NCBI GenBank assembly: GCA_963811055.1
Contig: CAWEPQ010000014.1
Span: 62,001-126,000, forward strand
Reading direction: 5' to 3'
DNA: 64,000 bases
Source: JACVRW01 sp963811055
GTDB taxonomy: Bacteria; Actinomycetota; Thermoleophilia; Solirubrobacterales; Thermoleophilaceae
Made by a program: the position numbers and the translations under genes. Every line of letters begins with the position of its first letter. Position 1 is the first letter of the stretch. The notes beneath the pieces are model-generated. The model was not told where the DNA came from, did no database searches, and saw only the letters and a list, made by a program, of their open reading frames with translations. Shown piece by piece: positions 25,318 to 33,732 of the stretch.

Positions 25318-25475
25318 TGCTCGGGAGGACGTTGGAGAGTTCAGATGGACCTCTAGTCGACGAGATGGGCGCCGGCCTGACGGGGGCGCTCCCGGGAAGT
25401 CCCGCTGAGGACTCCGGCGAGCATGTCCAGCGCCACGTGCCGTGTCAACCCCGGGATTAGGGCACCGGAGGCACA

Positions 25476-25481
25476 TAGGAT
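25476..25481 (+). promoter_or_regulatory. Leaderless -10 box TAGGAT of aacS
   Basis: TANNNT hexamer 7 bases before the ATG at 25489. It decides against the upstream in-frame starts. Confidence 0.5.
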
Positions 25482-25488
25482 TCGGCCC

Positions 25489-27375
25489 ATGGCGGAGGGC
25501 ACGCGGCTATGGGAGCCGTCGAACGCACAGAGCACCGAGATGGCGCGCTACATGGACGAGCGCGGCTTCTCCACCTATGAGCAGCTCTGGCGCTGGTCGG
25601 TCGGGGATCTCGAGGCGTTCTGGGGATCCCTGTGGGATCGCTTCGAGGTCGAGGCCTCGGCGCCCTACGAGCGCGTGCTCGCGGGCAGGGAGATGCCGGG
25701 TGCCGCCTGGTTCCCCGGCGCGCGGCTCAACTACGCCGAGCACGTGTTGCGGATGGCCCGGCCGGGCGAGGCGGCCATCGTTCACTCCAGTGAGGGCGGC
25801 CCCTTGGCCGAGCTCACCTGGGACGAGCTGAGCGACCAGGTGGCCCGCTGCGCCGCCGGCCTGCGCCGGCTCGGGGTGGAGCGCGGCGACCGCGTGGCCG
25901 CCTACCTGCCCAACGCTCCCGAGACGGTGGTGGGGCTGCTGGCCACCGCGAGCATCGGCGCCATCTGGTCCAGCTGCGCGCCGGAGTTCGGGGCGCCGAC
26001 GGTGATCGACCGCTTCGCGCAGATCGAGCCCAAGGTGCTCCTGGCCACGGAGGGGTACCGCTACGGCGGCAAGGACTTCGACAGGTCCGAGCGCGTGGCC
26101 GAGATCGCCGCGGCGATCCCGTCGCTCGAGCACACGGTGATGGTGCCGTCGGGATGGGACCACCTGCTCAGCGAGCCGGCCGAGCTCCGGTTCGAGCAGG
26201 TGCCGTTCGACCATCCGCTCTGGGTCCTGTTCTCGTCGGGCACCACCGGGCTGCCAAAGGCGATCGTGCAGGGGCAGGGCGGCATCCTGCTCGAGCACCT
26301 GAAGAAGATGCGGCTGCATTCGGACCTCACGCCTGCGGACCGCTTCTTCTGGTTCACCACCACCGGCTGGATGATGTGGAACTTCCTGGTGGGCGGGCTG
26401 CTCGCGGGCGCCACGATCGTCCTCTACGACGGCCAGCCGGACGTCCGCGGGCTCTGGCGCCTCGTGGAGGAGGCCGGCGTGACCTGCTTCGGCACCAGCG
26501 CCGGGTTCATCACCGCCTGCATGAAGGCGGGCGTCGAGCCCGCCCGCGAGGCCGACCTGTCGGCCTTGAAGAGCCTCGGCTCGACCGGGTCGCCGCTGCC
26601 CGTGGAGGGGTTCGAGTGGGTCTACGAGCACGTGAAGCGCGACCTCTGGCTCTTCTCCACGAGCGGGGGCACCGACCTCTGCACCGCGTTCGTGGGCGGC
26701 TGCCCGGTGCTGCCCGTGTACTCCGGCGAGATCCAGGCGCGCTGCCTGGGCGCCGCGGTGGAGGCGTGGGACGAGGACGGGCGGCCGCTGACCGGTGAGG
26801 TGGGTGAGCTCGTGATCACGGAGCCGATGCCCTCGATGCCGCTCTACTTCTGGAACGACCCCGACGGCGAGCGCTACCGCGAGAGCTACTTCGACACCTA
26901 CCCGGGCGTCTGGCGCCACGGCGACTGGATCAAGATCAACGAGCGCGGCGGCGCGGTGATCTACGGGCGCTCGGACTCCACGATCAACCGGCAGGGCGTC
27001 CGGATGGGCACGAGCGAGCTCTACAGCGCGGTGGAGGGCGCTCCGGAGGTGATGGACAGCCTGGTGGTGGACGTGCCCACGCCGGACGGGGCCGACTCGA
27101 CGATGTGGCTGTTCACGGTGCTGGCGGACGGCGTCGAGCTCGACGACGAGCTCGAGACGACGATCCGGAGGCGGATGCGCGAGCACTGCTCGCCGCGCCA
27201 CGTGCCGGACCGGATCGTCGCCGTAGACGGAGTGCCGCGCACGCTGTCCGGGAAGAAGCTCGAGGTGCCGGTCAAGAAGATCCTGATGGGCGGCGACCCC
27301 GAGCGGGCGGCCAGCCGCGATTCGCTGGCCAATCCCGAGGCGCTCGACTTCTTCGTGGAGCTCTCAAGACGCTAG
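25489..27375 (+). CDS. aacS: Acetoacetate--CoA ligase (acetoacetyl-CoA synthetase)
   Basis: The 628-residue adenylate-forming enzyme activates acetoacetate with ATP and CoA. The P-loop-like LFSSGTTGLPKAIVQGQGG (around residue 250) is followed by WFTTTGWMMWNFLVGGLL, typical of AacS/Acs. The hinge-region motif YGRSDSTINRQGVRMGTSE lies around residue 495, and the C-terminal GVPRTLSGKKLEVPVKKIL supplies the catalytic Lys. The AacS N-terminal domain (WEPSNAQSTEMARYM) is complete. It consumes the acetoacetate made by HMG-CoA lyase. Its last codons overlap the convergent M28 gene by 12 bases. Confidence 0.95.
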   Translation: MAEGTRLWEPSNAQSTEMARYMDERGFSTYEQLWRWSVGDLEAFWGSLWDRFEVEASAPYERVLAGREMPGAAWFPGARLNYAEHVLRMARPGEAAIVHSSEGGPLAELTWDELSDQVARCAAGLRRLGVERGDRVAAYLPNAPETVVGLLATASIGAIWSSCAPEFGAPTVIDRFAQIEPKVLLATEGYRYGGKDFDRSERVAEIAAAIPSLEHTVMVPSGWDHLLSEPAELRFEQVPFDHPLWVLFSSGTTGLPKAIVQGQGGILLEHLKKMRLHSDLTPADRFFWFTTTGWMMWNFLVGGLLAGATIVLYDGQPDVRGLWRLVEEAGVTCFGTSAGFITACMKAGVEPAREADLSALKSLGSTGSPLPVEGFEWVYEHVKRDLWLFSTSGGTDLCTAFVGGCPVLPVYSGEIQARCLGAAVEAWDEDGRPLTGEVGELVITEPMPSMPLYFWNDPDGERYRESYFDTYPGVWRHGDWIKINERGGAVIYGRSDSTINRQGVRMGTSELYSAVEGAPEVMDSLVVDVPTPDGADSTMWLFTVLADGVELDDELETTIRRRMREHCSPRHVPDRIVAVDGVPRTLSGKKLEVPVKKILMGGDPERAASRDSLANPEALDFFVELSRR

Positions 27376-28581
27376 TTCCGGCCCGACGCGCGCGTCCAGG
27401 AGCTCGGCCAGCTCCACGCAGAACTCCTCCGCGGCCGCCAGGGCCGCGGGGTCCACGTGCTCGGGCAGGTCGCTGCGGCGATGGTGCCGCGGGGCCAGGC
27501 CGTTCTCGTCGCGGCAGGTGATGGTGATCGCGGGATAGCCGGCGTAGCGCGCGCCGAAACCGTCGCTGGCCGCCCGGTTGTCCAGGGGGCGGACATCGGC
27601 GCCGGCGGCGATCTCGTCGCAGAGCCCGGTGAGCTGCCCGTGCGAGCGTGCGGCCAGCAGCGGTCCCTCGCGGCTCGTGAAGCGCACCGACCCGGATCCC
27701 ACCTCGTCGAGGTTGAGCACCACCGTGCTGTCGCGGGGCAGCTCCCTCCGGTGCCGGCGCAAGAAGGCGCGCATGCCGTCGGGGCCGCCGCTCTCCTGCC
27801 CGCCGGTGAGCAGAACGGTCACGCCGAAGTGCTCGAGCGCGCCACCGAGACGCTCCGAAAGGCGCAGGGCCAGCGCCACCCCCGAGGCGTTGTCGCACGC
27901 TCCCGGCACGGTGGGTGACAGCCAGATGTCCATCAGCAGCGCGAGCACTGCCACGAGCGCCACGGTGAGGGTGAACTGGACCGCCGTGAGCACCACGCCG
28001 TCCACTCCCGCCAGCCGCGCGACCGCGCAGGCGAGGGTGGCCCCGAGCAGCCACGCGACCGGCTGCAGCGGTCCGCCGAGGAGCCGGCGGGGCCGGGCGA
28101 GGCGCGCGTGGAGGCCGCGGACACCGGGCCGGTGCACGAAGCCGGTGCGCCCGGCGTCGAGATGGGCCACCACGAGCAGCGACCCCGAGCGCTCCTCCGC
28201 GGCCGGGGACACCACGTTCTGCGACGACCGCCGGCCGAACAGCCGCCGGCTCACCGGCAGGCCGGCGCCCACGTCGAGCAGGCAGAGGACAAGCGCCACG
28301 AGCGCCAGCGCCACGCCCGTCTCCGGGGAGTACACGGAGGCCACCCCGGCGCCCGCCCCGAGGGCCGCAATCAGGCCGAGTGAGGCAAACCAGTGCGGCC
28401 ACGTGGACACCGACTCCACCCGAACCGTGCGCCCGAGCGCCTCGAGGCGCCTCACGGCGTGGCGCGCCGCCCGCCGCTCCGCATCGGTGCCGGGGCCGCG
28501 GCCCGGGAGCCCGGCCAGCACCTCGATCTCGGCGATCGCGTCGATGCGTGCACGCGTTCCGCTTCGCTCACCGGCGGCCAT
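27364..28581 (-). CDS. M28-family zinc peptidase with membrane insert (paralog 2)
   Basis: The 405-residue protein has M28 motifs in order: VVAHLDAGRTG, LSPTVPGACDNASGVA, LTGGQESGGPDGM, and a C-terminal YAGYPAITITCRDENGLAPR followed by DLPEHVD. Hydrophobic segments lie before the first metal motif (residues about 60-105) and between the first two (about 175-220). The catalytic face position relative to the membrane cannot be told. It resembles the M28 protein at 14950-16071 in both motif set and insert, so the two are likely ancient paralogs. No signal peptide is seen. Confidence 0.82.
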   Translation of the reverse strand: MAAGERSGTRARIDAIAEIEVLAGLPGRGPGTDAERRAARHAVRRLEALGRTVRVESVSTWPHWFASLGLIAALGAGAGVASVYSPETGVALALVALVLCLLDVGAGLPVSRRLFGRRSSQNVVSPAAEERSGSLLVVAHLDAGRTGFVHRPGVRGLHARLARPRRLLGGPLQPVAWLLGATLACAVARLAGVDGVVLTAVQFTLTVALVAVLALLMDIWLSPTVPGACDNASGVALALRLSERLGGALEHFGVTVLLTGGQESGGPDGMRAFLRRHRRELPRDSTVVLNLDEVGSGSVRFTSREGPLLAARSHGQLTGLCDEIAAGADVRPLDNRAASDGFGARYAGYPAITITCRDENGLAPRHHRRSDLPEHVDPAALAAAEEFCVELAELLDARVGPELAS

Positions 28582-28597
28582 GGGGTCAGCCGCAATC

Positions 28598-28603
28598 TAG
28601 AGT
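28598..28603 (+). promoter_or_regulatory. Leaderless -10 box TAGAGT of the membrane/GIY-YIG gene
   Basis: TANNNT hexamer 9 bases before the GTG at 28613. The same TCTAGA palindrome gives a TAGATT box on the other strand, 12 bases before the M28 ATG. Confidence 0.4.
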
Positions 28604-28612
28604 GCACGCCCG

Positions 28613-29650
28613 GTGGAACCGAGAAGCCCAGGGCCGGGGGAGCTCGTGGCGGGAGCGGGCGGGGCGCTCCTTCTGCTGTCGATGTTCCTGCCGTGGTTCG
28701 GCGTGGACAGCGCCGTGCAGCTGCCGGGGCGCGATCCGACGACGGTCCGCGGCGTCGGGGTGAACGCATGGCACGCGTTCGCCGGGATCGACGTGGTCCT
28801 GCTCGTCGTGGCGGTGGCGGCGCTCTGCCTCCTGTTCCTGCCGATTCTCGGCCTGCGGGCGGCCCTGACGCCGATGGCCCTCGTGGTGGTCGCGGCCGGG
28901 CTCGTGTGCGCGCTGCTCGTGGTCTACCGGCTGATCGACCCGCCCGACCTCACCACCGCGGCCGACACGGCCTCGACACGCACGGGCCGCCGCCTCGGTC
29001 CGTTCTTCGCGCTGGTCGCCGCGCTGGGCATCACGTGGGGCGGGTGGCGGACGATCGAGGACGAGGCGGCCGCCGCCGAGCCCGCGCCCGTGCCCGCGGA
29101 ACCGGAGGCGCCCCCGGAGCCTGCGCCCGTGCCCAAGCCCGCGCCTCCGGCCGAGCGGCCGCCAGGCGCGCCGATACGATCGGACGGCGTGGCCGCGTTC
29201 GACGAACTGATTGCCCGCCTGGAGCCGCTGCTCGAGCGGCTCTGGGAGGCCCCGGCCGCACCGCGGGCCGAGCACGGCGGAATTCCCGCCGCCCCCGGCA
29301 TCTACCTGTTCACCCGGCACGACGAGCCCGTCCATGTCGGTCAAGCCCCGGACCTCCGCCGCCGGCTGGCCGAGCACTGCCGGCCGTCGTCGGGGCACAC
29401 CAAGGCCACGCTCGCGTTCGAGATCGCCAAGCGCGCCGCCATCCGCGAGGGGGTGGAGGTGGACCGACCGCCGGCGCGGCTGGCCACGAGCGACGACTTC
29501 TCTCCGTACTTCGTGCGTGCGAAGGAGGCGGTGGCGGAGCTGCCGGTGCGCTTCATCGAGGTGGAGTCGCGCGAGCTGCGCACCGTGTTCGAGGTCTACG
29601 GTGCGATGGCGCTCGGCACCGTCGATGCGGACGCGTCCGAGCCCGGCTAG
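28613..29650 (+). CDS. Membrane protein fused to a GIY-YIG-like nuclease domain
   Basis: The 345-residue protein has four hydrophobic helices (residues about 10-140). A Pro/Ala/Glu-rich linker (about 150-190) leads to a cytoplasmic-type domain resembling GIY-YIG proteins: PAAPGIYLFTRHDEPVHVGQ, with GIY and a degenerate HVG in place of YIG, then LRRRLAEH. A GTG at 29189, in frame and preceded by sequence looking like an intergenic spacer, would start the nuclease domain on its own (AAFDELIARLEPLLERLW). So the gene may be a fusion of two formerly separate genes, or the C-terminal part may also be made separately. Confidence 0.7.
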   Translation: MEPRSPGPGELVAGAGGALLLLSMFLPWFGVDSAVQLPGRDPTTVRGVGVNAWHAFAGIDVVLLVVAVAALCLLFLPILGLRAALTPMALVVVAAGLVCALLVVYRLIDPPDLTTAADTASTRTGRRLGPFFALVAALGITWGGWRTIEDEAAAAEPAPVPAEPEAPPEPAPVPKPAPPAERPPGAPIRSDGVAAFDELIARLEPLLERLWEAPAAPRAEHGGIPAAPGIYLFTRHDEPVHVGQAPDLRRRLAEHCRPSSGHTKATLAFEIAKRAAIREGVEVDRPPARLATSDDFSPYFVRAKEAVAELPVRFIEVESRELRTVFEVYGAMALGTVDADASEPG

Positions 29651-29667
29651 CTCGGCCGCGAGCGCCT

Positions 29668-30285
29668 CTAAGGGGAGATCGCGGTGCCGAGCGAGTTGGC
29701 GCCCACCGGCTTCGGCGTGCCGTCCTCGTAGAAGACGTCGACGTCGCGGATCGTGAAGCCGGCGGCGGTGAGCATGTCCACCACCGGCCGGGTCAGGTGG
29801 CACCCGCCGAAGAGCCGCTTCTGCATCGGCTCCAGGCGATGCTGCCAGCGCCGCACGCCCTCGTCGGGGGCCAGTCCGTGTTCCACGAAGTGAAGGGTCC
29901 CCCCGGGCTTGAGCACGCGCCGCACCTCGGACAGGGCCGCGGCCACGTCCGGGATCGTGCACATCGTCCACGTGGACAGCGCGGTGTCGAAGCTGTGGTC
30001 CGCAAACGGCAGCGACTGGCCGTCCAGGCCGGACCGCTCCACGCGGACGCTCGTGGCCATCAGGCGCTTCTCGGCCAGCTTCCAGCCCACGTCGGCAGGC
30101 TCGACCGCGGCAACGCGTGTCACGGCCGCCGGGTAGAAGGGCACGTTGAGCCCGGAGCCGAACCCGATCTCGACCACCTCACCCTCCAGCCCATCGCAGA
30201 CACGGCGCCGCAGGGGCTCGACGCTCTTCAGCCCGCAAACGACGTTGATGATCCGCGGGAGCACCCGCTCGCCATACAGTCCCAA
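29668..30285 (-). CDS. Class I SAM-dependent methyltransferase (UbiE/Methyltransf_11-like)
   Basis: The 205-residue methyltransferase has motif I VVEIGFGSGLNVPFY (residues about 34-48), an acidic residue after strand 2 (AAVEPADVG), LPFADHSFDTALSTWTMC (motif II/post-II) and VRRVLKPGGTLHFVEHG (motif III). The substrate is unknown; phospholipid-type methyltransferases look similar. The start is TTG at 30285, supported by ggaggt five bases upstream. A longer open frame would run into the adjacent tRNA gene and is rejected. Confidence 0.85.
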   Translation of the reverse strand: MGLYGERVLPRIINVVCGLKSVEPLRRRVCDGLEGEVVEIGFGSGLNVPFYPAAVTRVAAVEPADVGWKLAEKRLMATSVRVERSGLDGQSLPFADHSFDTALSTWTMCTIPDVAAALSEVRRVLKPGGTLHFVEHGLAPDEGVRRWQHRLEPMQKRLFGGCHLTRPVVDMLTAAGFTIRDVDVFYEDGTPKPVGANSLGTAISP

Positions 30286-30295
30286 GCTACCTCCA

Positions 30296-30379
30296 TGCGG
30301 CGGGTGGGACTCGAACCCACACGCCCTCTCGGGCAATGGATTTTGAATCCATCGAGTCTGCCAGTTCCTCCACCGCCGC
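30296..30379 (-). tRNA. tRNA-Leu (anticodon CAA)
   Basis: Acceptor stem GCGGCGG/CCGCCGC, anticodon arm ATGGA-TTCAAAA-TCCAT giving CAA, a long class II variable arm (GCCCGAGAGGGC) and T-arm GTGGGTTCGAGTCCCAC. The terminal CCA is not encoded. Confidence 0.95.
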
Positions 30380-30393
30380 CTGAACGGGCGATT

Positions 30394-30900
30394 CTACGGC
30401 TGTATCGGCGTCAACTGCCCGCCTGAGACGCCGCCGCGGCCATAGCGGTCGGCTTCGTCGCGCGTGACCTCGACCTCCACGTTCCAGTGCTGCTGGAAAG
30501 CGCTCATCGCGAAACCGGTGAGCAGCAGCTGCACGGGCACGAGCGCGACGGTGAGGATTCCGAGGATCGAGGGATCGATCGCGGGGTCGTCGAAGCCCGC
30601 CTTGTCGCGGTCGAACCACTGCGGCCCGGCCACGGCGGCGATCACCGCGAAGAGGACCGCGAGCGCCGCGGCCACCGGCAGCACGCCGCGGTTCCAGCGC
30701 GAGACCTGCCAGGCCATCACCACGTACACCAGCACGTAGGCGAACGAGATCGGCTGCGAGCCCTGGAGGTGGGACCAGCCGCCCAGGGTCACGATGAGGA
30801 TGAGCGCCGCGCTGACGAGCAGAAGGACGACCACGATCACCCTGTTCGCGTGCGAGCTCCGCTTGTCGCGGTTCGGATGAACCAGCACGGTGTCGGCCAT
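30394..30900 (-). CDS. Small four-helix membrane protein
   Basis: The 168-residue protein has four hydrophobic helices (residues about 20-40, 52-67, 72-92 and 110-130) and a hydrophilic C-terminal tail containing EVEVTRDEADRYGRGG. No known family is recognised. It starts at ATG 30900 behind a TAGAGT box. It lies between two tRNA-Leu genes but is not connected with them by any visible feature. Confidence 0.7.
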   Translation of the reverse strand: MADTVLVHPNRDKRSSHANRVIVVVLLLVSAALILIVTLGGWSHLQGSQPISFAYVLVYVVMAWQVSRWNRGVLPVAAALAVLFAVIAAVAGPQWFDRDKAGFDDPAIDPSILGILTVALVPVQLLLTGFAMSAFQQHWNVEVEVTRDEADRYGRGGVSGGQLTPIQP

Positions 30901-30910
30901 CGCTGCGAGG

Positions 30911-30916
30911 ACTCTA
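30911..30916 (-). promoter_or_regulatory. Leaderless -10 box TAGAGT of the membrane protein gene
   Basis: TANNNT hexamer 10 bases before the ATG at 30900. Confidence 0.45.
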
Positions 30917-30969
30917 CACCCGCCCCGGACGCCACGGCGCCGCTGCGGACCTAGACTGAGCCGGGCCGA

Positions 30970-31053
30970 GCGGGCGTGCTGGAACTGGTAGACAGGCCGG
31001 GTTTAGGTCCCGGTGCTCGAAAGAGCGTGTGGGTTCGACTCCCTCCGCCCGCA
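30970..31053 (+). tRNA. tRNA-Leu (anticodon TAG)
   Basis: Acceptor stem GCGGGCG/CGCCCGC, anticodon arm CCGGG-TTTAGGT-CCCGG giving TAG, and a long variable arm (GCTCGAAAGAGC). A TAGACT box lies at 30952-30957, a plausible promoter. CCA is not encoded. Confidence 0.94.
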
Positions 31054-31064
31054 CCTCCGGACCG

Positions 31065-31709
31065 TCACGACGCCGGCAGCACCCTGTCGAGCCATTCGCG
31101 GGCGGCGGGCAGGTGCTCGGGATCGATGTTGTGGGCGGCATCCGACTCCTGGTACTCCACCGCCGGGCCGGCGCCCTCGAGCAGCCGGCGCGCCTCGCGG
31201 GCGAACTCCACCCTCATCACCGGGTCCTGGCGGCCGTGCGCGATGAACACGGAGGTGCCCGCGCGGCCGGCGAGGTCCGGCTGCCAGCCCTCGACCGTGG
31301 GGATGAAGCCGCTGAAGGCGAGGATCCCCGCCGGGGCGGGGCGGTCCGGGCCCAGGCCGAGCGCGTAGCTCATGACCGATCCCATCGAGAAGCCACCGAG
31401 CACGGTGCGGTCGGGGCCCACGCCGGTGCGCTCCCAGAGCTCGTCGTGGAGCGCGCTCAGCTCGCCGTAGGAGGCGCGGAAGGTGTCCGGGTCGGGGTAG
31501 CCCACGCGGGGCACCACGTACCAGTGATATCCCGGCCAGCCCGGCAGGGTGAGCGGGGCACGCGGCGACACCACGTGCAGGCGGCGCGCCGGATCGAGCA
31601 CGTCGGCCAGGCCGAGCAGGTCCTGCTCGTCGCTGCCGCGACCGTGGTGGAGCAGCAGCAGCCCCTCGGGGGCACCGTCGCTGGGACGCTCGACGTGCAC
31701 GAGTGCCAT
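31065..31709 (-). CDS. Alpha/beta-hydrolase, phospholipase/carboxylesterase family
   Basis: The 214-residue protein is of the YpfH/lysophospholipase-like esterase family. It has LLLLHHGRGSDEQDLLGLAD at the N-terminus, nucleophile Ser in GGFSMGSVMSYALG (around residue 105), the acid Asp in HGRQDPVM and the His in DAAHNIDPEH. The gene starts at ATG 31709 with a TAGTCT box 6 bases upstream. The substrate is probably a short-chain ester; a precise role cannot be given. Confidence 0.85.
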   Translation of the reverse strand: MALVHVERPSDGAPEGLLLLHHGRGSDEQDLLGLADVLDPARRLHVVSPRAPLTLPGWPGYHWYVVPRVGYPDPDTFRASYGELSALHDELWERTGVGPDRTVLGGFSMGSVMSYALGLGPDRPAPAGILAFSGFIPTVEGWQPDLAGRAGTSVFIAHGRQDPVMRVEFAREARRLLEGAGPAVEYQESDAAHNIDPEHLPAAREWLDRVLPAS

Positions 31710-31715
31710 GCGGTC

Positions 31716-31721
31716 AGACTA
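31716..31721 (-). promoter_or_regulatory. Leaderless -10 box TAGTCT of the esterase gene
   Basis: TANNNT hexamer 6 bases before the ATG at 31709. Confidence 0.5.
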
Positions 31722-31750
31722 CGTGGCGAGCCCGAGGAGAGGAGACATCG

Positions 31751-32197
31751 ATGGAGGAAGCGGTCCAGCCCCTGCGCGCGCGCCGCGAGGCGTTGGTGAT
31801 CGAGCACATGGAGTCGGAGAACCAGCACAAGTTCGACGTCTCCCTGGCCACGTTCGACCATCCCCGCTACGAGCTCGTGGCCACCGGCGAGGTCTTCGAC
31901 GGTCCCGAGGAGGTCACCGAGTACTACCGCCGCAGCCGCGAGGCGTTCCCCGACCAGCGCAACGAGAACACGGTGCTCCACCACGCCGACGACGCGGTGA
32001 TCGCCGAGTTCGACCTGCTGGGCACCCACAAGGGCGAGCTGCGCGGGATCGCGCCCACCGGCCGCAGCTTCCGCTGCCGGATGTGCGCGCTGTTCCTATT
32101 CGAGCCCGGCGGCGACCGGATCGTGTGCGAGCGGATCTACTTCGACCAGGCCACGATCGCCCAGCAGCTGATCGGCGACGGCGGCGTGCCCGCCTAG
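31751..32197 (+). CDS. SnoaL-like (NTF2-fold) protein
   Basis: The 148-residue protein has the alpha-beta cone fold of SnoaL/ester-cyclase relatives. The N-terminal helical part is followed by DHPRYELVATGEVFDGPEEV, YYRRSREAFPDQRNENTVLH and a central strand HKGELRGIAPTGRSFRCRMC. The ATG at 31751 follows a purine-rich ribosome binding site (aggagaggagac). The family includes polyketide cyclases and many proteins of unknown function, so no reaction is assigned. It converges with the lipoprotein gene that follows (4-base overlap). Confidence 0.8.
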   Translation: MEEAVQPLRARREALVIEHMESENQHKFDVSLATFDHPRYELVATGEVFDGPEEVTEYYRRSREAFPDQRNENTVLHHADDAVIAEFDLLGTHKGELRGIAPTGRSFRCRMCALFLFEPGGDRIVCERIYFDQATIAQQLIGDGGVPA

Positions 32198-33183
32198 CGG
32201 TACCCGGGCGAGCGGTAGCCGATGCCGGCCTCGGCCGGGGTGATCTCGTCCGGCTGGGAGGGTGCCCCCGGCAGGACGCCGCCCCACCAGCTTGAGTTGG
32301 AGTCGAGGCGAGGCGCGAACGCTCCGGCGAAGTCGCGGCTGCCGGGGTCGCATCGCGCGCGTTCCAGGTGCGTGGGCGCCGGCGAGTAGGCGCTCCAGGC
32401 GACGAAGCACTGGCGTCCGTTCGGCGTGTAGTCACCCAGGCGGATGTTCGTGCGCCGTACGTCGATCGACTCGGCGGGGTACTTCGCGCCGGTGCCGCTC
32501 GTCCAGTTGGCGGTGTCGAGGTTGAAGCCCTCGTAGACCGTGCGGCAGGTGTTCTTGTCGAATCGCAGCGTGTTGGGACCCGCCCAGGTCTGGAAGCAGT
32601 TGGGGTGCTCCATGGGCCACTGGACCTGGAGTCCCCCCGGCTCGTTGCAGGCGGCGAAACCGCCCAGCCAGGACCCCTGGACCTGGGAGATGCTCGATGG
32701 TGCCGTCGAGGTGATCCAGAGCCCGTCGGAGAAGCCACGGCCGTCGACCTTGACGCCCTCCACATGCGCGACACCCGAGAAATCGGTCAGGAACAGGGCC
32801 ACCGATTCGCCTGCCCCGGCTGCCTCCGCGCTGCACGGGTCCGCATCGCTTCGCCATTCGCCTCCCACGAGCTTCACGTCATGGCAGCCGGAGACCTTGA
32901 CCGTCGAATGCACCGGCTGCGCGGGCATCCGGATCAGACAGTCCCGATCGGTGGGGGTGCCATACCAGTCGCCGCCCTCCTCGGGCACGTCGATCACGTG
33001 CACGTCCCCGTCCAGCTGCGGCGGCGCCCAGGTGAGCCGCTCCTGGCAGGCGGTGCCGGCCAGCGACAGCACCGCGAGCACCACGAGGCACGGAAGGCGT
33101 CGACCCACGCCGGAGACAGTTCCCGCCCTGGATGGCTCTACACGGCGGGCATGCGAACTGCACCGGAAAAGCGGACCGAACAT
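32194..33183 (-). CDS. Secreted lipoprotein, probably right-handed beta-helix
   Basis: The 329-residue protein has a signal sequence with lipobox LAGTAC. The mature part is rich in short beta-strand turns (VSGCHDVKLVGGEWRSD, ALFLTDFSGVAHVEGVKVDG, GFNLDTANWTSG), in the style of a parallel beta-helix as in pectate-lyase-like proteins. The start is ATG 33183, chosen because the leader before it matches the leader before the collagen-like gene and contains aaggcagg; GTG 33108 would also keep the signal. No catalytic residues are recognised. Confidence 0.7.
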   Translation of the reverse strand: MFGPLFRCSSHARRVEPSRAGTVSGVGRRLPCLVVLAVLSLAGTACQERLTWAPPQLDGDVHVIDVPEEGGDWYGTPTDRDCLIRMPAQPVHSTVKVSGCHDVKLVGGEWRSDADPCSAEAAGAGESVALFLTDFSGVAHVEGVKVDGRGFSDGLWITSTAPSSISQVQGSWLGGFAACNEPGGLQVQWPMEHPNCFQTWAGPNTLRFDKNTCRTVYEGFNLDTANWTSGTGAKYPAESIDVRRTNIRLGDYTPNGRQCFVAWSAYSPAPTHLERARCDPGSRDFAGAFAPRLDSNSSWWGGVLPGAPSQPDEITPAEAGIGYRSPGYR

Positions 33184-33294
33184 GCAACAACCTGCCTTCC
33201 TCGACTGGATCGGGATGGCGGAGGCGAAGATGTCGGCCTGGTCGGACCAGAGGCCGGGTCGGCAGGGAAGCGACCGTCAAGTACCTATCGGCAC
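33184..33294 (-). promoter_or_regulatory. Conserved structured 5' leader, copy 1
   Basis: It aligns with the leader at 39772-39877: shared gccgata, gacggtcgctt, cctgccgacccgg, gccgaca, ttcgcctccgcc and gaaggcagg. Hairpin GGTCG-N9-CGACC (33257-33275) holds CCTGC in its loop. CCTGCC can pair with the GGCAGG just before the ATG. It matches no riboswitch class that I recognise. Confidence 0.6.
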
Positions 33295-33333
33295 AAACGT
33301 CCCGGGCCGCGACTCGGGGATACTCCGCGGGTG

Positions 33334-33729
33334 ATGTCGCCGGACAACGTGGAACTGACCCGGCGCGGATTCGAGGCATTCAACGAGCGCGACCTCGAGG
33401 GCCTGGTCGCGGCGCTGGACGACGACGTGGAGATGTTTCCGGTGCTGGCCGCGATGGAGGGCGGCTACAACGGCCACGACGGGGTGCGCCGCTGGTGGTC
33501 GGTCTTGCTGGCCAGCTTCCCCGACATCAGCGTCGAGGTGCTCGAGGTGCGCGACCTCGGAGAGGTCACCATCGCCGTTGTGCGGGTGGCCGGCCATGGG
33601 GCCGAGAGCGACACGCCCTTCGACGCGACGGTTTGGCAGGTGCACCGGTGGCGAGACGGGAAATGCACCCGCTGGGACGCCTACTCGAGCGAGAGCGAGG
33701 CGCTGGAAGCGCTGGGGCCGTCGGAGTAG
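33334..33729 (+). CDS. SnoaL-like (NTF2-fold) protein
   Basis: The 131-residue protein starts with the family-typical MSPDNVELTRRGFEAFNERD, followed by LDDDVEMFPVLAAMEGGYNG and a C-terminal VWQVHRWRDGKCTRWDAYSS. An in-frame GTG one codon upstream is an alternative start. A GATACT hexamer lies 9 bases before the ATG, and the same upstream pattern precedes the SnoaL remnant at 38424. It is followed 3 bases later by another SnoaL-like gene, so the two probably form one unit. Function is unknown. Confidence 0.82.
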   Translation: MSPDNVELTRRGFEAFNERDLEGLVAALDDDVEMFPVLAAMEGGYNGHDGVRRWWSVLLASFPDISVEVLEVRDLGEVTIAVVRVAGHGAESDTPFDATVWQVHRWRDGKCTRWDAYSSESEALEALGPSE

Positions 33730-33732
33730 GCG

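Noticed and set aside
30286..30336. N-terminal extension of the methyltransferase
   Set aside because: It would overlap tRNA-Leu (CAA); TTG 30285 with ggaggt upstream is better.
33184..33294. A c-di-GMP or other known riboswitch
   Set aside because: The conserved bases do not match the class consensus sequences I know; kept only as an unnamed leader element.
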